Source of the DNA: Hymenobacter ruricola
GTDB lineage: Bacteria > Bacteroidota > Bacteroidia > Cytophagales > Hymenobacteraceae
Reading direction: 5' to 3'
DNA: 64,000 nucleotides
Assembly (NCBI RefSeq): GCF_015694525.1
Contig: NZ_JADQDM010000001.1
Coordinates: 62,001-126,000, forward strand
Under the pieces are notes generated by a model. The model saw only the letters and a list, made by a program, of their open reading frames with translations, ran no database searches and had not been told where the DNA came from. Below, piece after piece: positions 7,689-18,112 of the stretch; within the stretch, counting starts at the first letter, position 1; each line of letters starts with the position of its first letter. The position numbers and the translations under genes were made by a program.

Positions 7689-8087
7689 ATGAACACTGAC
7701 CCCATTGCCGACTACCTGACCCGGGTACGCAACGCCATCAAGGCGAACCACCGGGTGGTAGAAATCCCGGCCAGCAACATCAAAAAGGAAATCACGAAAG
7801 TGCTGTACCACAAAGGGTACATCCAGTCGTACCGTTTTGATGATTCGTCGGTTCAGGGCACCATCAAAATTGCTCTGAAGTACAACCCCACCACGAAGGC
7901 CCCCGCCATCACCAAGCTGCAACGCGTTTCAACGCCCGGCTTGCGTCAGTACGTGGCCGCCGACAACCTGCCCCGCGTCCTCAGCGGCCTAGGTGTGGCC
8001 ATCATCTCGACCTCGAAAGGCGTGATGACGGAGAAAGAGTGCAAAACCGAGAACGTGGGCGGCGAGGTGCTGTGCTACGTGTACTAG
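7689..8087 (+). CDS. rpsH: 30S ribosomal protein S8
   Basis: The 132-residue protein begins MNTDPIADYLTRVRNAIKAN and contains RVSTPGLRQYVAADNLPRVL and the C-terminal TEKECKTENVGGEVLCYVY. S8 binds the central domain of 16S rRNA and in E. coli represses the spc operon. It is here the first gene after the island, with its own promoter, 3.2 kb from rpsN, its usual upstream neighbour. Confidence 0.98.
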   Translation: MNTDPIADYLTRVRNAIKANHRVVEIPASNIKKEITKVLYHKGYIQSYRFDDSSVQGTIKIALKYNPTTKAPAITKLQRVSTPGLRQYVAADNLPRVLSGLGVAIISTSKGVMTEKECKTENVGGEVLCYVY

Positions 8088-8114
8088 TCCGGAACCGCTT
8101 TAGCAAATTCAATT

Positions 8115-8669
8115 ATGTCACGTATTGGTAAACTGCCGATTTCCGTCCCCGCCGGGGTCGCTATTTCGGTCGACAAAGACAACGCGGTGACGGTGAAAGG
8201 CCCCAAGGGCTCGCTCACTACGCAAGTAGACCGCGACATCGCCGTTGCTATCGAGGACGGTACCCTCACCGTAACCCGTCCCACCGAGCAGAAGCGCCAC
8301 AAGGCCATGCACGGCCTCTACCGCTCGCTCATCAACAACATGGTAACCGGTGTGAGCACCGGCTTCACCAAGCAGCTCGAGCTGGTAGGCGTAGGCTACA
8401 AAGCCTCGCTCGTAGGCAGCACGCTGGAACTGGCCCTCGGCTACTCGCACAACGTGTACATCGCCCTCCCCGGCGAAGTATCCGCTACGGCCGTAACCGA
8501 AAAGGGTAAGAACCCGATTGTGACGCTCAACAGCATCGACAATCAGCTGCTGGGCCAGGTGGCCGCCAAAATTCGTTCGCTGCGCAAAGTGGAGCCCTAC
8601 AAAGGCAAAGGTGTGCGCTTCGTGGGCGAGATTATCCGTCGCAAAGCTGGTAAAACGGCCTCTAAATAA
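8115..8669 (+). CDS. rplF: 50S ribosomal protein L6
   Basis: The 184-residue protein begins MSRIGKLPISVPAGVAISVD and has the duplicated L6 fold with the C-terminal signature PYKGKGVRFVGEIIRRKAGK. L6 lies near the sarcin-ricin loop. It is 27 nt after rpsH and 9 nt before rplR. Confidence 0.98.
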   Translation: MSRIGKLPISVPAGVAISVDKDNAVTVKGPKGSLTTQVDRDIAVAIEDGTLTVTRPTEQKRHKAMHGLYRSLINNMVTGVSTGFTKQLELVGVGYKASLVGSTLELALGYSHNVYIALPGEVSATAVTEKGKNPIVTLNSIDNQLLGQVAAKIRSLRKVEPYKGKGVRFVGEIIRRKAGKTASK

Positions 8670-8678
8670 GTTCGCATC

Positions 8679-9029
8679 ATGGCATTTGATAAAGCAACTC
8701 GCCGCAAGCGGATTCAGCGCATCATCCGCACGAAAGTGTCCGGTACCACGGAGCGTCCGCGCCTGTCGGTGTTCCGCAGCAACACGGGCATTTATGCTCA
8801 GATTATCGACGACACGACCGGCCGCACCCTCGCTGCCGCTACGTCGAAAAAAGTAACCGCCGAAGGTGGCAACGGTGTGGCCCTGGCCGCTGCCGTAGGC
8901 CGTCAGGTAGCCGCGGTTGCCCTGGAGAAAGGCATCACGAAAGTGGTGTTCGACCGCTCGGGTTACCTCTACCACGGTCGCGTAAAATCATTGGCTGAAG
9001 GTGCTCGCGAAGGCGGCCTCAATTTCTAA
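8679..9029 (+). CDS. rplR: 50S ribosomal protein L18
   Basis: The 116-residue protein contains [20 protein letters not shown] and the C-terminal [20 protein letters not shown], both typical of L18, a 5S rRNA-binding protein. Length is normal. Gap to rpsE is 6 nt. Confidence 0.98.
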   Translation: MAFDKATRRKRIQRIIRTKVSGTTERPRLSVFRSNTGIYAQIIDDTTGRTLAAATSKKVTAEGGNGVALAAAVGRQVAAVALEKGITKVVFDRSGYLYHGRVKSLAEGAREGGLNF

Positions 9030-9035
9030 ACTATC

Positions 9036-9611
9036 ATGGCGCAAGAACGCGACAACAATCGTCCTGGCGGAGACCGTCAGCGCAGCAACGACCGCGACCG
9101 GAACAAGGACAACTCCCGCATGGGTGCTGACTCCGACTTCAAAGAAAAAGTAGTAGCCATCAACCGCGTAGCGAAGGTGGTGAAAGGCGGTCGCCGCTTT
9201 AGCTTCTCTGCCATCGTGGTAGTAGGCGACGGCAACGGCAACGTAGGCTACGGCCTCGGCAAAGCCAACGAAGTAACCGACGCCATTGCCAAAGGCATTG
9301 ACGACGCCAAGAAGAACGTGGTGAAAGTGCCGATGTACAAGCACACCGTTCCTCACCTCATGGAAGGCCGCTACGGCGGTGGTTTCGTGCTCATCCAGCC
9401 CGCCGCGGCTGGTACGGGTGTAATCGCCGGCGGTGCAATGCGCGCCGTGTTCGAGAGCGCCGGTATCAAGGATGTGCTGGCGAAGTCGAAAGGCTCGTCG
9501 AACCCTCACAACGTGGTGAAAGCAACGTTTGCAGCCCTCGCCAAAATGCGCGACCCGTTGCAAATCGCTCAAGCCCGTGGTATTTCTTTGGCCCGCGTTT
9601 TTAACGGTTAA
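9036..9611 (+). CDS. rpsE: 30S ribosomal protein S5 with charged N-terminal extension
   Basis: Residues from about 30 onward are a complete S5: [37 protein letters not shown] and [13 protein letters not shown]5 is involved in decoding accuracy. The first 30 or so residues are a disordered Arg/Asn/Asp-rich stretch ([20 protein letters not shown]), a second case after rpsC of an RNA-binding-like low-complexity extension. Total 191 residues against 167 in E. coli. It starts 6 nt after rplR. Confidence 0.97.
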   Translation: MAQERDNNRPGGDRQRSNDRDRNKDNSRMGADSDFKEKVVAINRVAKVVKGGRRFSFSAIVVVGDGNGNVGYGLGKANEVTDAIAKGIDDAKKNVVKVPMYKHTVPHLMEGRYGGGFVLIQPAAAGTGVIAGGAMRAVFESAGIKDVLAKSKGSSNPHNVVKATFAALAKMRDPLQIAQARGISLARVFNG

Positions 9612-9616
9612 TTGAC

Positions 9617-9796
9617 ATGGCACAAATTCAAGTAAAGCTCGTGCGCAGCGCCATTGACCGCCCCGAGCGTCAGAAGCGCACCGTTCAGTCCCTCGGCCTG
9701 AACAAACTCAACAGCACCGCTACCCACGAATCGAACCCGTCCATCCTGGGCATGGTGAAGAGCGTGCAGCACCTGCTCCAAGTAACCGAACTGTAA
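9617..9796 (+). CDS. rpmD: 50S ribosomal protein L30
   Basis: ATG at 9617 to TAA at 9794-9796 encodes 59 residues, MAQIQVKLVRSAIDRPERQK at the start, then RTVQSLGLNKLNSTATHESN and a C-terminal GMVKSVQHLLQVTEL. This is a standard bacterial L30. It lies 5 nt after rpsE and 13 nt before rplO. Confidence 0.97.
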   Translation: MAQIQVKLVRSAIDRPERQKRTVQSLGLNKLNSTATHESNPSILGMVKSVQHLLQVTEL

Positions 9797-9809
9797 GACT
9801 ATTATCGTC

Positions 9810-10259
9810 ATGCTTAATCTCAGCAATTTATCGCCTGCCTACGGCTCGACTAAAAACGAGAAGCGGATTGGCCGGGGCGAAGGCTCCACGCGCGGTGGCA
9901 CGTCGACCCGTGGTCACAAAGGCGCCAAGTCGCGTTCGGGCTACAAGCGCAAGTCCGGCTTCGAAGGTGGCCAGATGCCCCTCCAGCGCCGTGTGCCCAA
10001 GTTTGGCTTCACGAACATCAACCGCGTCGAGTACAAAGCCATCAACCTCGATGTGCTCGCTGGCCTTCTCGAGAAGAACAGCGCCACCACCCTGGATGCC
10101 GCTTACTTCGTGGCCGCCGGTCTGGTTTCGAAAAACGCCAAAATTAAAGTTCTCGGCCGCGGCGAAATCGCCACTGCTGTGGAAGTTCATGCTCACGCCT
10201 TCTCGAAATCGGCTGTTGAAGCCATCGAGAAAGCTGGCGGCAAAGCGGTAACGCTCTAA
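9810..10259 (+). CDS. rplO: 50S ribosomal protein L15
   Basis: The 149-residue protein begins MLNLSNLSPAYGSTKNEKRI and has the Gly-rich segment GRGEGSTRGGTSTRGHKGAK and GFEGGQMPLQRRVPKFGF, the hallmark of L15. It is a late-assembly 50S protein. Position before secY is conserved in bacteria; gap to secY is 15 nt. Confidence 0.98.
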   Translation: MLNLSNLSPAYGSTKNEKRIGRGEGSTRGGTSTRGHKGAKSRSGYKRKSGFEGGQMPLQRRVPKFGFTNINRVEYKAINLDVLAGLLEKNSATTLDAAYFVAAGLVSKNAKIKVLGRGEIATAVEVHAHAFSKSAVEAIEKAGGKAVTL

Positions 10260-10274
10260 TAGCTACCTTCGGCA

Positions 10275-11594
10275 ATGAATAAGTTTATCGAGTCGATAAA
10301 AAACATTTTTGCGATTGAGGATTTGCGTACGCGAATCCTCAATACGCTTTTCTTCATTGCCATCTATCGCCTAGGCGTTTACGTGGTGTTGCCGGGCGTT
10401 GACCCCACGCAGCTCAAGACCGGCGCCCAAGGCTTGTTTGGCATTCTGGATACGCTGCTCGGCGGCGCATTCAGCCACGCGTCGATTTTCGCGCTGGGCA
10501 TCATGCCGTACATCTCGGCGTCTATCGTGCTGCAGCTGCTCACTATCGCCGTGCCCTACTTCCAGAAACTCCAGAAGGAAGGCGAGTCGGGACGTAAGAA
10601 AATTAACCAGTACACCCGGATTCTCACGATTCCGATTGTGTTGGCCCAATCGGTTGGCTTCATTGCCACGATTAACGCCGAAGCCATCATCAATCCCGGC
10701 ACGTTCTTCACCGTCTCGACCATGATTATCATCACGGCCGGCACGTTATTCTGCATGTGGTTGGGCGAGAAAATCACGGACAAAGGTATCGGCAACGGTA
10801 TCTCCATGATTATCATGATTGGTATCGTGTCGCGTCTCCCCGGTGCCATCATCGGTGAAGCGGCTGCCAAAGGCGTGAACAAGTCCCTCATCTTCCTGCT
10901 GGAAATGGTGGTGCTGTTCCTCGTAGTAATGGCGGTTATCGTGCTTACGCAGGCTGTTCGCCGCATCGCGGTGCAGTACGCTAAGCAAGTGGGTGGCACT
11001 ACGCAGCTGGACGCCCAGCGTCAGTTCATTCCCCTCAAGGTGAATGCCGCCGGTGTAATGCCCATCATCTTCGCCCAGTCGTTGATGTTTGTACCCGCCA
11101 TCGTGGCGTCGGTATGGCAGAACCAGAGCGATACGGCCAGCTACATCGGCGTGAAGTTTTCGGACTACACTTCGTGGCAGTACAACCTGACCTTCGGCCT
11201 GCTGATTATCATCTTCACCTATTTCTACACGGCCATCAGCGTCAATCCTAACCAGATTGCCGATGACCTGAAGCGGAGCGGTGGTTTCGTGCCCGGCGTG
11301 AAACCCGGCCGCGATACCTCGGAATACATCGATGAAATCCTGACGCGCATCACCCTGCCGGGTGCTGTGGCGCTGGCCCTCATCGCCATCTTCCCCGCGC
11401 TCGCTTTGTTGCTGGGTGTAACCCGTCCGTTCTCGGCTTTCTATGGCGGCACGTCGCTCATCATCATGGTGGGTGTGGTGCTCGACACGGTGAACCAGGT
11501 GCAGAGCTACTTGTTGATGCAGCACTACGACGGCATGATGAAATCGGGTAAGCTGCGCGGTCGCACGGCCCAGCCCATTTCGATAGCTTCGTAA
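10275..11594 (+). CDS. secY: Sec translocon channel subunit SecY
   Basis: The 439-residue protein has about ten hydrophobic segments and SecY signatures: RLGVYVVLPGVDP in TM1, GIMPYISASIVLQLL near TM2, and AVRRIAVQYAKQVGG in the cytoplasmic loop between TM6 and TM7. It forms the inner-membrane channel used by SecA, which is also encoded in this window (48996-52397). It starts 15 nt after rplO and ends 6 nt before map. Confidence 0.98.
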   Translation: MNKFIESIKNIFAIEDLRTRILNTLFFIAIYRLGVYVVLPGVDPTQLKTGAQGLFGILDTLLGGAFSHASIFALGIMPYISASIVLQLLTIAVPYFQKLQKEGESGRKKINQYTRILTIPIVLAQSVGFIATINAEAIINPGTFFTVSTMIIITAGTLFCMWLGEKITDKGIGNGISMIIMIGIVSRLPGAIIGEAAAKGVNKSLIFLLEMVVLFLVVMAVIVLTQAVRRIAVQYAKQVGGTTQLDAQRQFIPLKVNAAGVMPIIFAQSLMFVPAIVASVWQNQSDTASYIGVKFSDYTSWQYNLTFGLLIIIFTYFYTAISVNPNQIADDLKRSGGFVPGVKPGRDTSEYIDEILTRITLPGAVALALIAIFPALALLLGVTRPFSAFYGGTSLIIMVGVVLDTVNQVQSYLLMQHYDGMMKSGKLRGRTAQPISIAS

Positions 11595-11600
11595 GCAGCA

Positions 11601-12386
11601 ATGGCTACTGGCAGCATCCAATATAAAACTGAAGAGGAAATTGACCTCATGCGAGCCAGTGCGCAAGTGCTGGCCAAGGCTCACGGCGAAGTCGCGAGCT
11701 TGGTGAAGGAAGGAGTGACGACGCGGCAGCTTGATAAGCGCGCAGAGGAGTTCATTCGGGACCATGGCGGAGTTCCATCTTTCAAAGGTTACAACAAGTT
11801 TCCCTTTAGCCTGTGCCTTTCCCCGAACTCGGTGGTGGTGCATGGGTTTGCTACCAACGAGCCGCTGAAAAGCGGCGATATTCTGACGGTAGACTGCGGA
11901 GTTTTTCTGAATGGCTTTCATTCAGATAGTGCTTACACTTACCCAATCGGGGAAGTGGCGCCGGAAGTGCTGGCCTTGCTGCGGGAAACCAAAGCATCTC
12001 TGTACAAAGGCATCGAACAAGCCGTGAGCGGCAACCGCGTGGGCGATATCAGCTACGCCATCCAAAACCACGTGAGCCCGTTGGGCTACGGGGTGGTGCG
12101 TGAGTTGGTTGGGCACGGGGTGGGTGCCAAGCTGCATGAGAAGCCTGAGGTGCCGAACTACGGCAAGCGGGGTTCCGGGCCGCTCTTGCAAACGGGGATG
12201 GTGTTGGCCATTGAGCCAATGGTAAATCTGGGCAAGAAGGACGTGGTGCAAGAGGCGGATGGCTGGACCATCCGCACCAAGGACCGCAAGCCCTCGGCGC
12301 ACTTCGAGCACACCGTAGTAGTTAGAAAAGAAAAGGCGGAGATTCTCACCTCCTTTGAATACATCGAAAAAGCATTGCAGCAGTAG
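11601..12386 (+). CDS. map: Methionine aminopeptidase, type I
   Basis: The 261-residue enzyme removes N-terminal Met from new proteins. Metal ligands are visible in order: Asp in [10 protein letters not shown] and GFHSDSAYT, His in [18 protein letters not shown], Glu in AIEPMVNLG and Glu near FEHTVVV. The short N-terminus fits type Ia. Its place between secY and infA is conserved in many bacteria. Confidence 0.97.
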   Translation: MATGSIQYKTEEEIDLMRASAQVLAKAHGEVASLVKEGVTTRQLDKRAEEFIRDHGGVPSFKGYNKFPFSLCLSPNSVVVHGFATNEPLKSGDILTVDCGVFLNGFHSDSAYTYPIGEVAPEVLALLRETKASLYKGIEQAVSGNRVGDISYAIQNHVSPLGYGVVRELVGHGVGAKLHEKPEVPNYGKRGSGPLLQTGMVLAIEPMVNLGKKDVVQEADGWTIRTKDRKPSAHFEHTVVVRKEKAEILTSFEYIEKALQQ

Positions 12387-12391
12387 CCCTT

Positions 12392-12610
12392 ATGGCAAAA
12401 CAAGCCTCGATTGAGCAGGACGGAACCATCCTGGAAGCCCTTTCTAACGCCATGTTCCGCGTGGAATTGGAGAACGGTCACCAGCTGATTGCCCACATTT
12501 CGGGCAAGATGCGGATGCACTACATCAAGATTCTGCCCGGCGACAAGGTGAAACTGGAAATGTCGCCCTACGACTTGTCGAAGGGCCGGATTAAGTATCG
12601 TTATAAATAA
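12392..12610 (+). CDS. infA: Translation initiation factor IF-1
   Basis: The 72-residue OB-fold protein has [20 protein letters not shown] and [20 protein letters not shown], nearly invariant in IF-1. It occupies the A site during initiation. Start 5 nt after map. Confidence 0.98.
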   Translation: MAKQASIEQDGTILEALSNAMFRVELENGHQLIAHISGKMRMHYIKILPGDKVKLEMSPYDLSKGRIKYRYK

Positions 12611-12631
12611 ACCCGTTTCCCTTCACAGGTC

Positions 12632-12748
12632 ATGAAAGTAAAAACCTCGGTGAAAAAGCGTAGCGTGGACTGCAAACTGGTCCGCCGTAATGGCAAGCTC
12701 TACGTCATCAACAAGAAGAACCCGCGCTTTAAGCAGCGTCAGGGTTAA
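12632..12748 (+). CDS. rpmJ: 50S ribosomal protein L36 lacking the zinc ligands
   Basis: ATG at 12632 to TAA at 12746-12748 encodes 38 residues, [20 protein letters not shown] to a final [10 protein letters not shown]. Length and both ends match L36. The classical zinc-ribbon positions Cys11, Cys14, Cys27 and His33 are here Ser, Cys, Asn and Phe, so zinc cannot be bound in the usual way. It lies in the conserved place between infA and rpsM. Confidence 0.95.
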   Translation: MKVKTSVKKRSVDCKLVRRNGKLYVINKKNPRFKQRQG

Positions 12749-12859
12749 TTCAATTTTTAGAACCCCGGAACCTTGGGTACTGGGTCGTTGGTTATTAGCC
12801 TTCGGCCCGCCTTCCAAGTAGTTGCCGGGTTTCTGTCCGCAAACACATAACCACACACA

Positions 12860-13237
12860 ATGGCTCGTATCGCAGGGGTTGATATCCCGGACAACAAGCG
12901 CGGCGAAATTTCGCTGACTTACATTTTCGGCATTGGCCGGAGCAACGCCAGCAAGATTCTGGTAAAAGCTGGCGTCGACGTCAACAAGAAGGTGAAGGAC
13001 TGGACCGACGAAGAGTCGGGTGCCGTCCGCGCCATCATTGCCGCTGAGCACAAGACCGAAGGCGTGCTGCGCTCGGAAGTAACAACAAACATCAAGCGTT
13101 TGATGGACATCGGCTGCTACCGTGGCCTGCGTCACCGCAAAGGTCTGCCAGTTCGTGGTCAGCGCACCAAGAACAACTCGCGTACCCGCAAGGGCAAGCG
13201 CAAAACGGTGGCCGGCAAGAAGAAGGCAACCAAATAA
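12860..13237 (+). CDS. rpsM: 30S ribosomal protein S13
   Basis: The 125-residue protein begins [20 protein letters not shown] and contains the helix-two-turn-helix [16 protein letters not shown] and the C-terminal [21 protein letters not shown]13 forms bridges to the 50S subunit. It is the first gene of the alpha block, after a 111-bp gap from rpmJ in which I see no clear promoter. Confidence 0.98.
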   Translation: MARIAGVDIPDNKRGEISLTYIFGIGRSNASKILVKAGVDVNKKVKDWTDEESGAVRAIIAAEHKTEGVLRSEVTTNIKRLMDIGCYRGLRHRKGLPVRGQRTKNNSRTRKGKRKTVAGKKKATK

Positions 13238-13252
13238 ATTCACACGGGAATC

Positions 13253-13294
13253 GGCGCTGGCGGCTGCGAGTAATGCACTTGCGCAGCCAGCGCC
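13253..13294. promoter_or_regulatory. Hairpin between rpsM and rpsK
   Basis: GGCGCTGG (13253-13260) pairs with CCAGCGCC (13287-13294) and an inner GGCTGCG can pair with CGCAGCC in an alternative register. There is no T-tract directly after it. It fills the 87-bp rpsM-rpsK gap and could be an RNA processing or control element. Confidence 0.35.
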
Positions 13295-13324
13295 AACACC
13301 TCCCGCATTTTTTGCGATAACCAA

Positions 13325-13717
13325 ATGGCACAAAAAAGAAAAGACAAAGCCAAGAAGCGCGTTGTCGTGGTGGAGCAGGTGGGCCAGGTACACATTCGTG
13401 CCTCGTTCAACAACATCATCATCTCCATCACCAACAACAACGGTCAAGTTATTTCGTGGGCTTCGGCCGGCAAGATGGGCTTCCGTGGTTCGAAGAAAAA
13501 CACGCCCTACGCCGCTCAAATGGCGATGAGCGACTGCGGCAAAGTGGCCCACGACCTGGGCATGCGCAAAGCCGAAGTATTCGTTAAAGGTCCAGGCTCG
13601 GGCCGTGAGTCGGCCATCCGCGCCCTCGGCAACGTGGGCATTGAGGTGACCACCATCCGCGACGTAACGCCGCTGCCGCACAACGGCTGCCGCCCCCCCA
13701 AGCGTCGTCGCGTTTAG
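13325..13717 (+). CDS. rpsK: 30S ribosomal protein S11
   Basis: The 130-residue protein contains [40 protein letters not shown] and the end [16 protein letters not shown], all characteristic of S11, which lies on the 30S platform near the Shine-Dalgarno contact. A Lys-rich N-terminus precedes the core. Confidence 0.98.
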   Translation: MAQKRKDKAKKRVVVVEQVGQVHIRASFNNIIISITNNNGQVISWASAGKMGFRGSKKNTPYAAQMAMSDCGKVAHDLGMRKAEVFVKGPGSGRESAIRALGNVGIEVTTIRDVTPLPHNGCRPPKRRRV

Positions 13718-13743
13718 TTTTCCACTTCAGAAATTAGATTACA

Positions 13744-14349
13744 ATGGCACGTTATACCGGCCCTACCTCAAAAATTGCCCGTCGCTTCAACGAGCCGATT
13801 TTCGGCCCGAGCAAAGCGCTCAACAAAAAAGCCTATCCTCCGGGCCAGCACGGCCGCGGCCGTCGCAAGAAGCAGTCGGAGTACGCTGTCCAGCTGATGG
13901 AGAAGCAGAAGGTGAAGTACATGTACGGCATGTTGGAGAAGCAATTCGAAAACCTGTTCCACAAAGCTGCAGCCCTGCCCGGCATCACCGGTGACAACCT
14001 GCTCGCCCTGCTGGAAGCCCGTCTGGACAACGCCGTGTACCGTTTGGGCATTGCCTCGACGCGTCGCGCTGCCCGCCAGCTCGTTGGTCACAAGCACATC
14101 ACCGTGAACGGTGAAGTGGTGAACATTCCTTCGTACCACCTCCGTCCCGGCGACATTGTGGCCGTGCGTGAGAAGTCGAAGTCGCTGGAAGCCATCACCA
14201 CGAGCCTGTCGGTTCGCAACTCGCGCCAGTTTTCGTGGCTGGAGTGGGACGGCAAGGAGTTGGCTGGCAAGTTCCTCAACGCCCCCGCCCGTGAGCTGAT
14301 TCCGGAGAAAATCACCGAGCAGCTCATCGTCGAACTGTATTCGAAGTAA
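13744..14349 (+). CDS. rpsD: 30S ribosomal protein S4
   Basis: The 201-residue protein begins [20 protein letters not shown] and contains the S4 RNA-binding domain [21 protein letters not shown]4 nucleates 30S assembly and, in E. coli, represses the alpha operon. The gap after it holds a hairpin and then rpoA. Confidence 0.98.
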   Translation: MARYTGPTSKIARRFNEPIFGPSKALNKKAYPPGQHGRGRRKKQSEYAVQLMEKQKVKYMYGMLEKQFENLFHKAAALPGITGDNLLALLEARLDNAVYRLGIASTRRAARQLVGHKHITVNGEVVNIPSYHLRPGDIVAVREKSKSLEAITTSLSVRNSRQFSWLEWDGKELAGKFLNAPARELIPEKITEQLIVELYSK

Positions 14350-14364
14350 ATAACGCTACTGGTA

Positions 14365-14389
14365 GCGGCCCGGCAGTTTGTCGGGCCGC
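14365..14389. promoter_or_regulatory. Hairpin between rpsD and rpoA
   Basis: GCGGCCCG (14365-14372) pairs perfectly with CGGGCCGC (14382-14389). The following bases are not T-rich, so full termination is unlikely; attenuation or RNA processing between rpsD and rpoA is possible. Confidence 0.4.
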
Positions 14390-14439
14390 ACTTGTGCTTA
14401 TACTTCACCAATTTTTTTCAAATTTTTTACGCCCCACAT

Positions 14440-15429
14440 ATGTCAATCTTAGCTTTTCAGATGCCGGAGAAAGTGGTGATGGAGAAATCCGACGACTTCA
14501 CCGGGACGTTTGAATTTAAGCCGCTCGAGAAGGGCTACGGCGTCACCATCGGCAATGCGCTGCGTCGCATTCTGTTGTCGTCGCTGGAGGGTTTCGCCAT
14601 CACGTCGGTGCGCACCAACAGCGTGCTGCACGAGTTTTCGACCATCGAAGGGGTGATTGAGGACATGTCCGAAATCATCCTGAACCTGAAAATGGTTCGC
14701 TTCAAGAAGGTGAGCGACGCCATCTCGGATAAAATTACGGTGCGCGTGAAAGGCCAGGATACCTTCTCGGGCGCTGATATTGCCAAGTTCGCCAGCGGTT
14801 TCGAAGTACTGAACCCCGACCACGTGATTGCCCACCTCGACCCCAGCGTGGAGCTGGAGTTGGAGCTGACGATTGCCCGTGGCCGTGGCTATGTGCCCGC
14901 CGACGAGAACAAGCCAGCTGACCAGGTTTTCGGTCAGATTGCCATCGACGCTATCTACACGCCTATTAAGAACGTGAAGTACAGCATCGAGAACACTCGC
15001 GTGGAGCAGAAAACGGACTATGAGAAGCTCGTTATCGAGATTCAGACCGACGGTTCGATTCACCCGGAGGAAGCACTGAAAGGTGCGGCCAACATTCTCA
15101 TTCAGCACTTCATGCTGTTCTCGGATAACACGATGACCCTCGAAGGTCCGCGTGTGACCGAAGACGAGCCGATTGATGAGGAAACCATGCAGATGCGCAA
15201 GATGCTCAAGACTCCGCTGGAGGACATGGAGCTCAGCGTACGCGCCAAGAATTGCCTCAAGGCTGCCGACATCAAGACGATGGGCGAGTTGGTGCAACTC
15301 GAAATTGCCGACATGATGAAGTTCCGCAACTTCGGCAAGAAGAGCCTGACCGAACTGGAAAACCTCGTGGAAGAGCGTGGTTTGGAGTTTGGGATGGACC
15401 TGGGCAAGTATCGCCTGGACGAAGACTAG
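14440..15429 (+). CDS. rpoA: RNA polymerase alpha subunit
   Basis: The start at 14440 gives 329 residues, [20 protein letters not shown] at the N-terminus; an upstream in-frame ATG at 14392 would add 16 non-conserved residues. The N-terminal dimerisation domain has [20 protein letters not shown], and the C-terminal domain (from about 255) has [20 protein letters not shown] with the helix-hairpin-helix used for promoter UP-element contacts. It is in the standard place between rpsD and rplQ. Confidence 0.98.
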   Translation: MSILAFQMPEKVVMEKSDDFTGTFEFKPLEKGYGVTIGNALRRILLSSLEGFAITSVRTNSVLHEFSTIEGVIEDMSEIILNLKMVRFKKVSDAISDKITVRVKGQDTFSGADIAKFASGFEVLNPDHVIAHLDPSVELELELTIARGRGYVPADENKPADQVFGQIAIDAIYTPIKNVKYSIENTRVEQKTDYEKLVIEIQTDGSIHPEEALKGAANILIQHFMLFSDNTMTLEGPRVTEDEPIDEETMQMRKMLKTPLEDMELSVRAKNCLKAADIKTMGELVQLEIADMMKFRNFGKKSLTELENLVEERGLEFGMDLGKYRLDED

Positions 15430-15442
15430 TAGTTGATTATTG

Positions 15443-15502
15443 GATGTGCTGATGTGCTGGAATTTTCTGGCAGGTTGGCACATCTTCTTTTATCAGCACA
15501 TC
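15443..15502. repeat. Palindromic repeat between rpoA and rplQ
   Basis: GATGTGCTGA (15443-15452) is directly followed by a second GATGTGCTGG, and TCAGCACATC closes the element at 15493-15502, with GGCACATC inside. Direct and inverted copies of GATGTGC nest in each other. It occupies part of the unusually large 187-bp rpoA-rplQ gap and looks like a dispersed palindromic repeat. Confidence 0.6.
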
Positions 15503-15616
15503 GAAAAATTAACTCATCAATCAATTAACCAGTGTGCCCCAGGGGCAGCGGTTCTAATGAGGCCTTGAGGCCCGCCGTGGTCGCCGCCCGCAAGCACACA
15601 TTTTTTCAAACGACCA

Positions 15617-16249
15617 ATGCGTCACGGAAGAAAAATCAACCACCTGGGCCGGACTACCGCCCACCGCCACGCCATGTTGTCGAACATGGCTTCGTCGCTC
15701 ATCCTGCACAAGCGTCTGACGACGACTGTGGCCAAAGCCAAAGCCCTGCGCAAGTACGTGGAGCCGATGCTGACCAAATCGAAGGAAGACACCACGCACT
15801 CGCGCCGCATGGTGTTCGCCGCTCTGCAGGACAAAGAGTCGATTAAAGAGCTATTTGGCAACATTTCGGGCAAAATTGCTAACCGTCCTGGTGGCTATAC
15901 CCGCATCCTGAAGCTGAGCGATACCCGTCTGGGCGACAACGCTGAGATGTGCATCATCGAGCTGGTGGACTTCAACGAGACCCTGATTGAGTCGAAGCAG
16001 GCTGCTGCCGATAAGGCTGCTGCTGGCACTACCCGTCGTTCGCGTCGTGGTGGCAAGAAAGCTGCTGGCGACGCTGCTACTTCGGCTACCGAAGTAACCG
16101 GCGAAGCTGTTGCTCCCGCTGCCGTAGTTGAGCAGTCGGCTCCGGCTGACACGGCTACTGAAACGGTGCACAACGGCGAGAGCCGTGAGGAAGCGCAGAA
16201 CAACGACGAAACGCACGGCGCAGCCCCCACGGGCGGCGAGCAAGCGTAA
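15617..16249 (+). CDS. rplQ: 50S ribosomal protein L17 with long C-terminal tail
   Basis: Residues 1-125 are L17: [39 protein letters not shown] and [21 protein letters not shown]17 sits at the tunnel exit. Residues 126-210 form an Ala/Glu/Thr-rich tail with a basic piece [10 protein letters not shown] and an acidic end, not part of the normal fold (E. coli L17: 127 residues). It closes the ribosomal cluster; a strong terminator follows. Confidence 0.97.
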   Translation: MRHGRKINHLGRTTAHRHAMLSNMASSLILHKRLTTTVAKAKALRKYVEPMLTKSKEDTTHSRRMVFAALQDKESIKELFGNISGKIANRPGGYTRILKLSDTRLGDNAEMCIIELVDFNETLIESKQAAADKAAAGTTRRSRRGGKKAAGDAATSATEVTGEAVAPAAVVEQSAPADTATETVHNGESREEAQNNDETHGAAPTGGEQA

Positions 16250-16270
16250 GTCGAGTTGGCAGACAATGAA

Positions 16271-16307
16271 AAGGGGATGCGCCGCGTGGCGCGTCCCCTT
16301 TTTTGTT
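16271..16307 (+). terminator. Terminator of the ribosomal cluster
   Basis: Arms 16271-16283 and 16288-16300 form a 13-bp stem with a single G-T pair (AAGGGGATGCGCC / GGCGCGTCCCCTT) and a 4-nt loop, followed by TTTTGTTT. Confidence 0.92.
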
Positions 16308-16321
16308 TCGACTGGGCCTGA

Positions 16322-16354
16322 TTGCGCTTATGCCGGCCGGGTAGCGTAGGTTTG
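16322..16354 (+). promoter_or_regulatory. Promoter of eno
   Basis: TAGGTTTG at 16347-16354 fits TAnnTTTG; TTG at 16322-16324 lies 22 nt upstream. The ATG of eno follows 33 nt later. Confidence 0.6.
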
Positions 16355-16375
16355 TGGCACCATAAACTGATTTAA

Positions 16376-17659
<1,284 letters not shown>

Positions 17660-17679
17660 ACTTGGTTGATTTGAACTGT

Positions 17680-17713
17680 AACGGCCGGTTTTGCGCAAGC
17701 GAAACCGGCCGTT
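17680..17713 (+). terminator. Hairpin after eno
   Basis: AACGGCCGGTTT (17680-17691) pairs with AAACCGGCCGTT (17702-17713). The T-tract is weak (CTGCTATCTTT), so termination may be partial. Confidence 0.6.
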
Positions 17714-17717
17714 CTGC

Positions 17718-17725
17718 TATCTTTA
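17718..17725 (+). promoter_or_regulatory. Candidate -7 box immediately before the ftsB-like gene
   Basis: TATCTTTA differs from TAnnTTTG by one base and ends 4 nt before the ATG at 17730. If it works, the RNA would begin at or next to the start codon. I see no TTG at the right -33 distance. Confidence 0.4.
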
Positions 17726-17729
17726 CCTG

Positions 17730-18044
17730 ATGCAACTACCGTCCTTTGTCAGTCCGGTGCTACGCGTGGTGCGCAGCTTCTATTTCCTCACGGGAATGGG
17801 TTTCCTGGTGTGGATGCTGGTGTTTGACGCCAACGACCTCGGCAAGCAGTTTGACATCTATCGGAAATGGCACGAGTTGCGCAACGAGAGGCAATACTAC
17901 CTCGACAACATTGAGGTGGTGAAAAAAGAGCGGGCAGAGCTGATGAGCTCGCCGGCGCTCCTAGAGAAGTTTGCGCGGGAGAAGTACCTCATGAAGCGGC
18001 CGGGCGAAGACGTGTTCGTGCTGGTGCCTGCTCAGGAAGAATAG
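17730..18044 (+). CDS. FtsB/DivIC-like septum formation initiator
   Basis: The start at 17730 gives 104 residues: a short cytoplasmic start, one membrane segment (FYFLTGMGFLVWMLVF), then a charged coiled coil (KWHELRNERQYYLDNIEVVK) and the family end ALLEKFAREKYLMKRPGEDV. This pattern is FtsB/DivIC, which joins FtsQ and FtsL at the division site. An ATG at 17691 lies inside the eno hairpin and is unlikely. The position directly after eno is the same as in many Bacteroidota and other bacteria. Confidence 0.88.
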   Translation: MQLPSFVSPVLRVVRSFYFLTGMGFLVWMLVFDANDLGKQFDIYRKWHELRNERQYYLDNIEVVKKERAELMSSPALLEKFAREKYLMKRPGEDVFVLVPAQEE

Positions 18045-18112
18045 ACCGGCTTTTCCCCGCACGCATAACATCGGCACACGACTAGGCTTGCTGAAAGCAC
18101 GTATGCTGGGCC

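Noticed and set aside
14392..14439. N-terminal extension of rpoA from an upstream ATG
   Set aside because: The 16 additional residues are not part of the alpha-subunit N-terminus; the start at 14440 gives the normal 329 residues.
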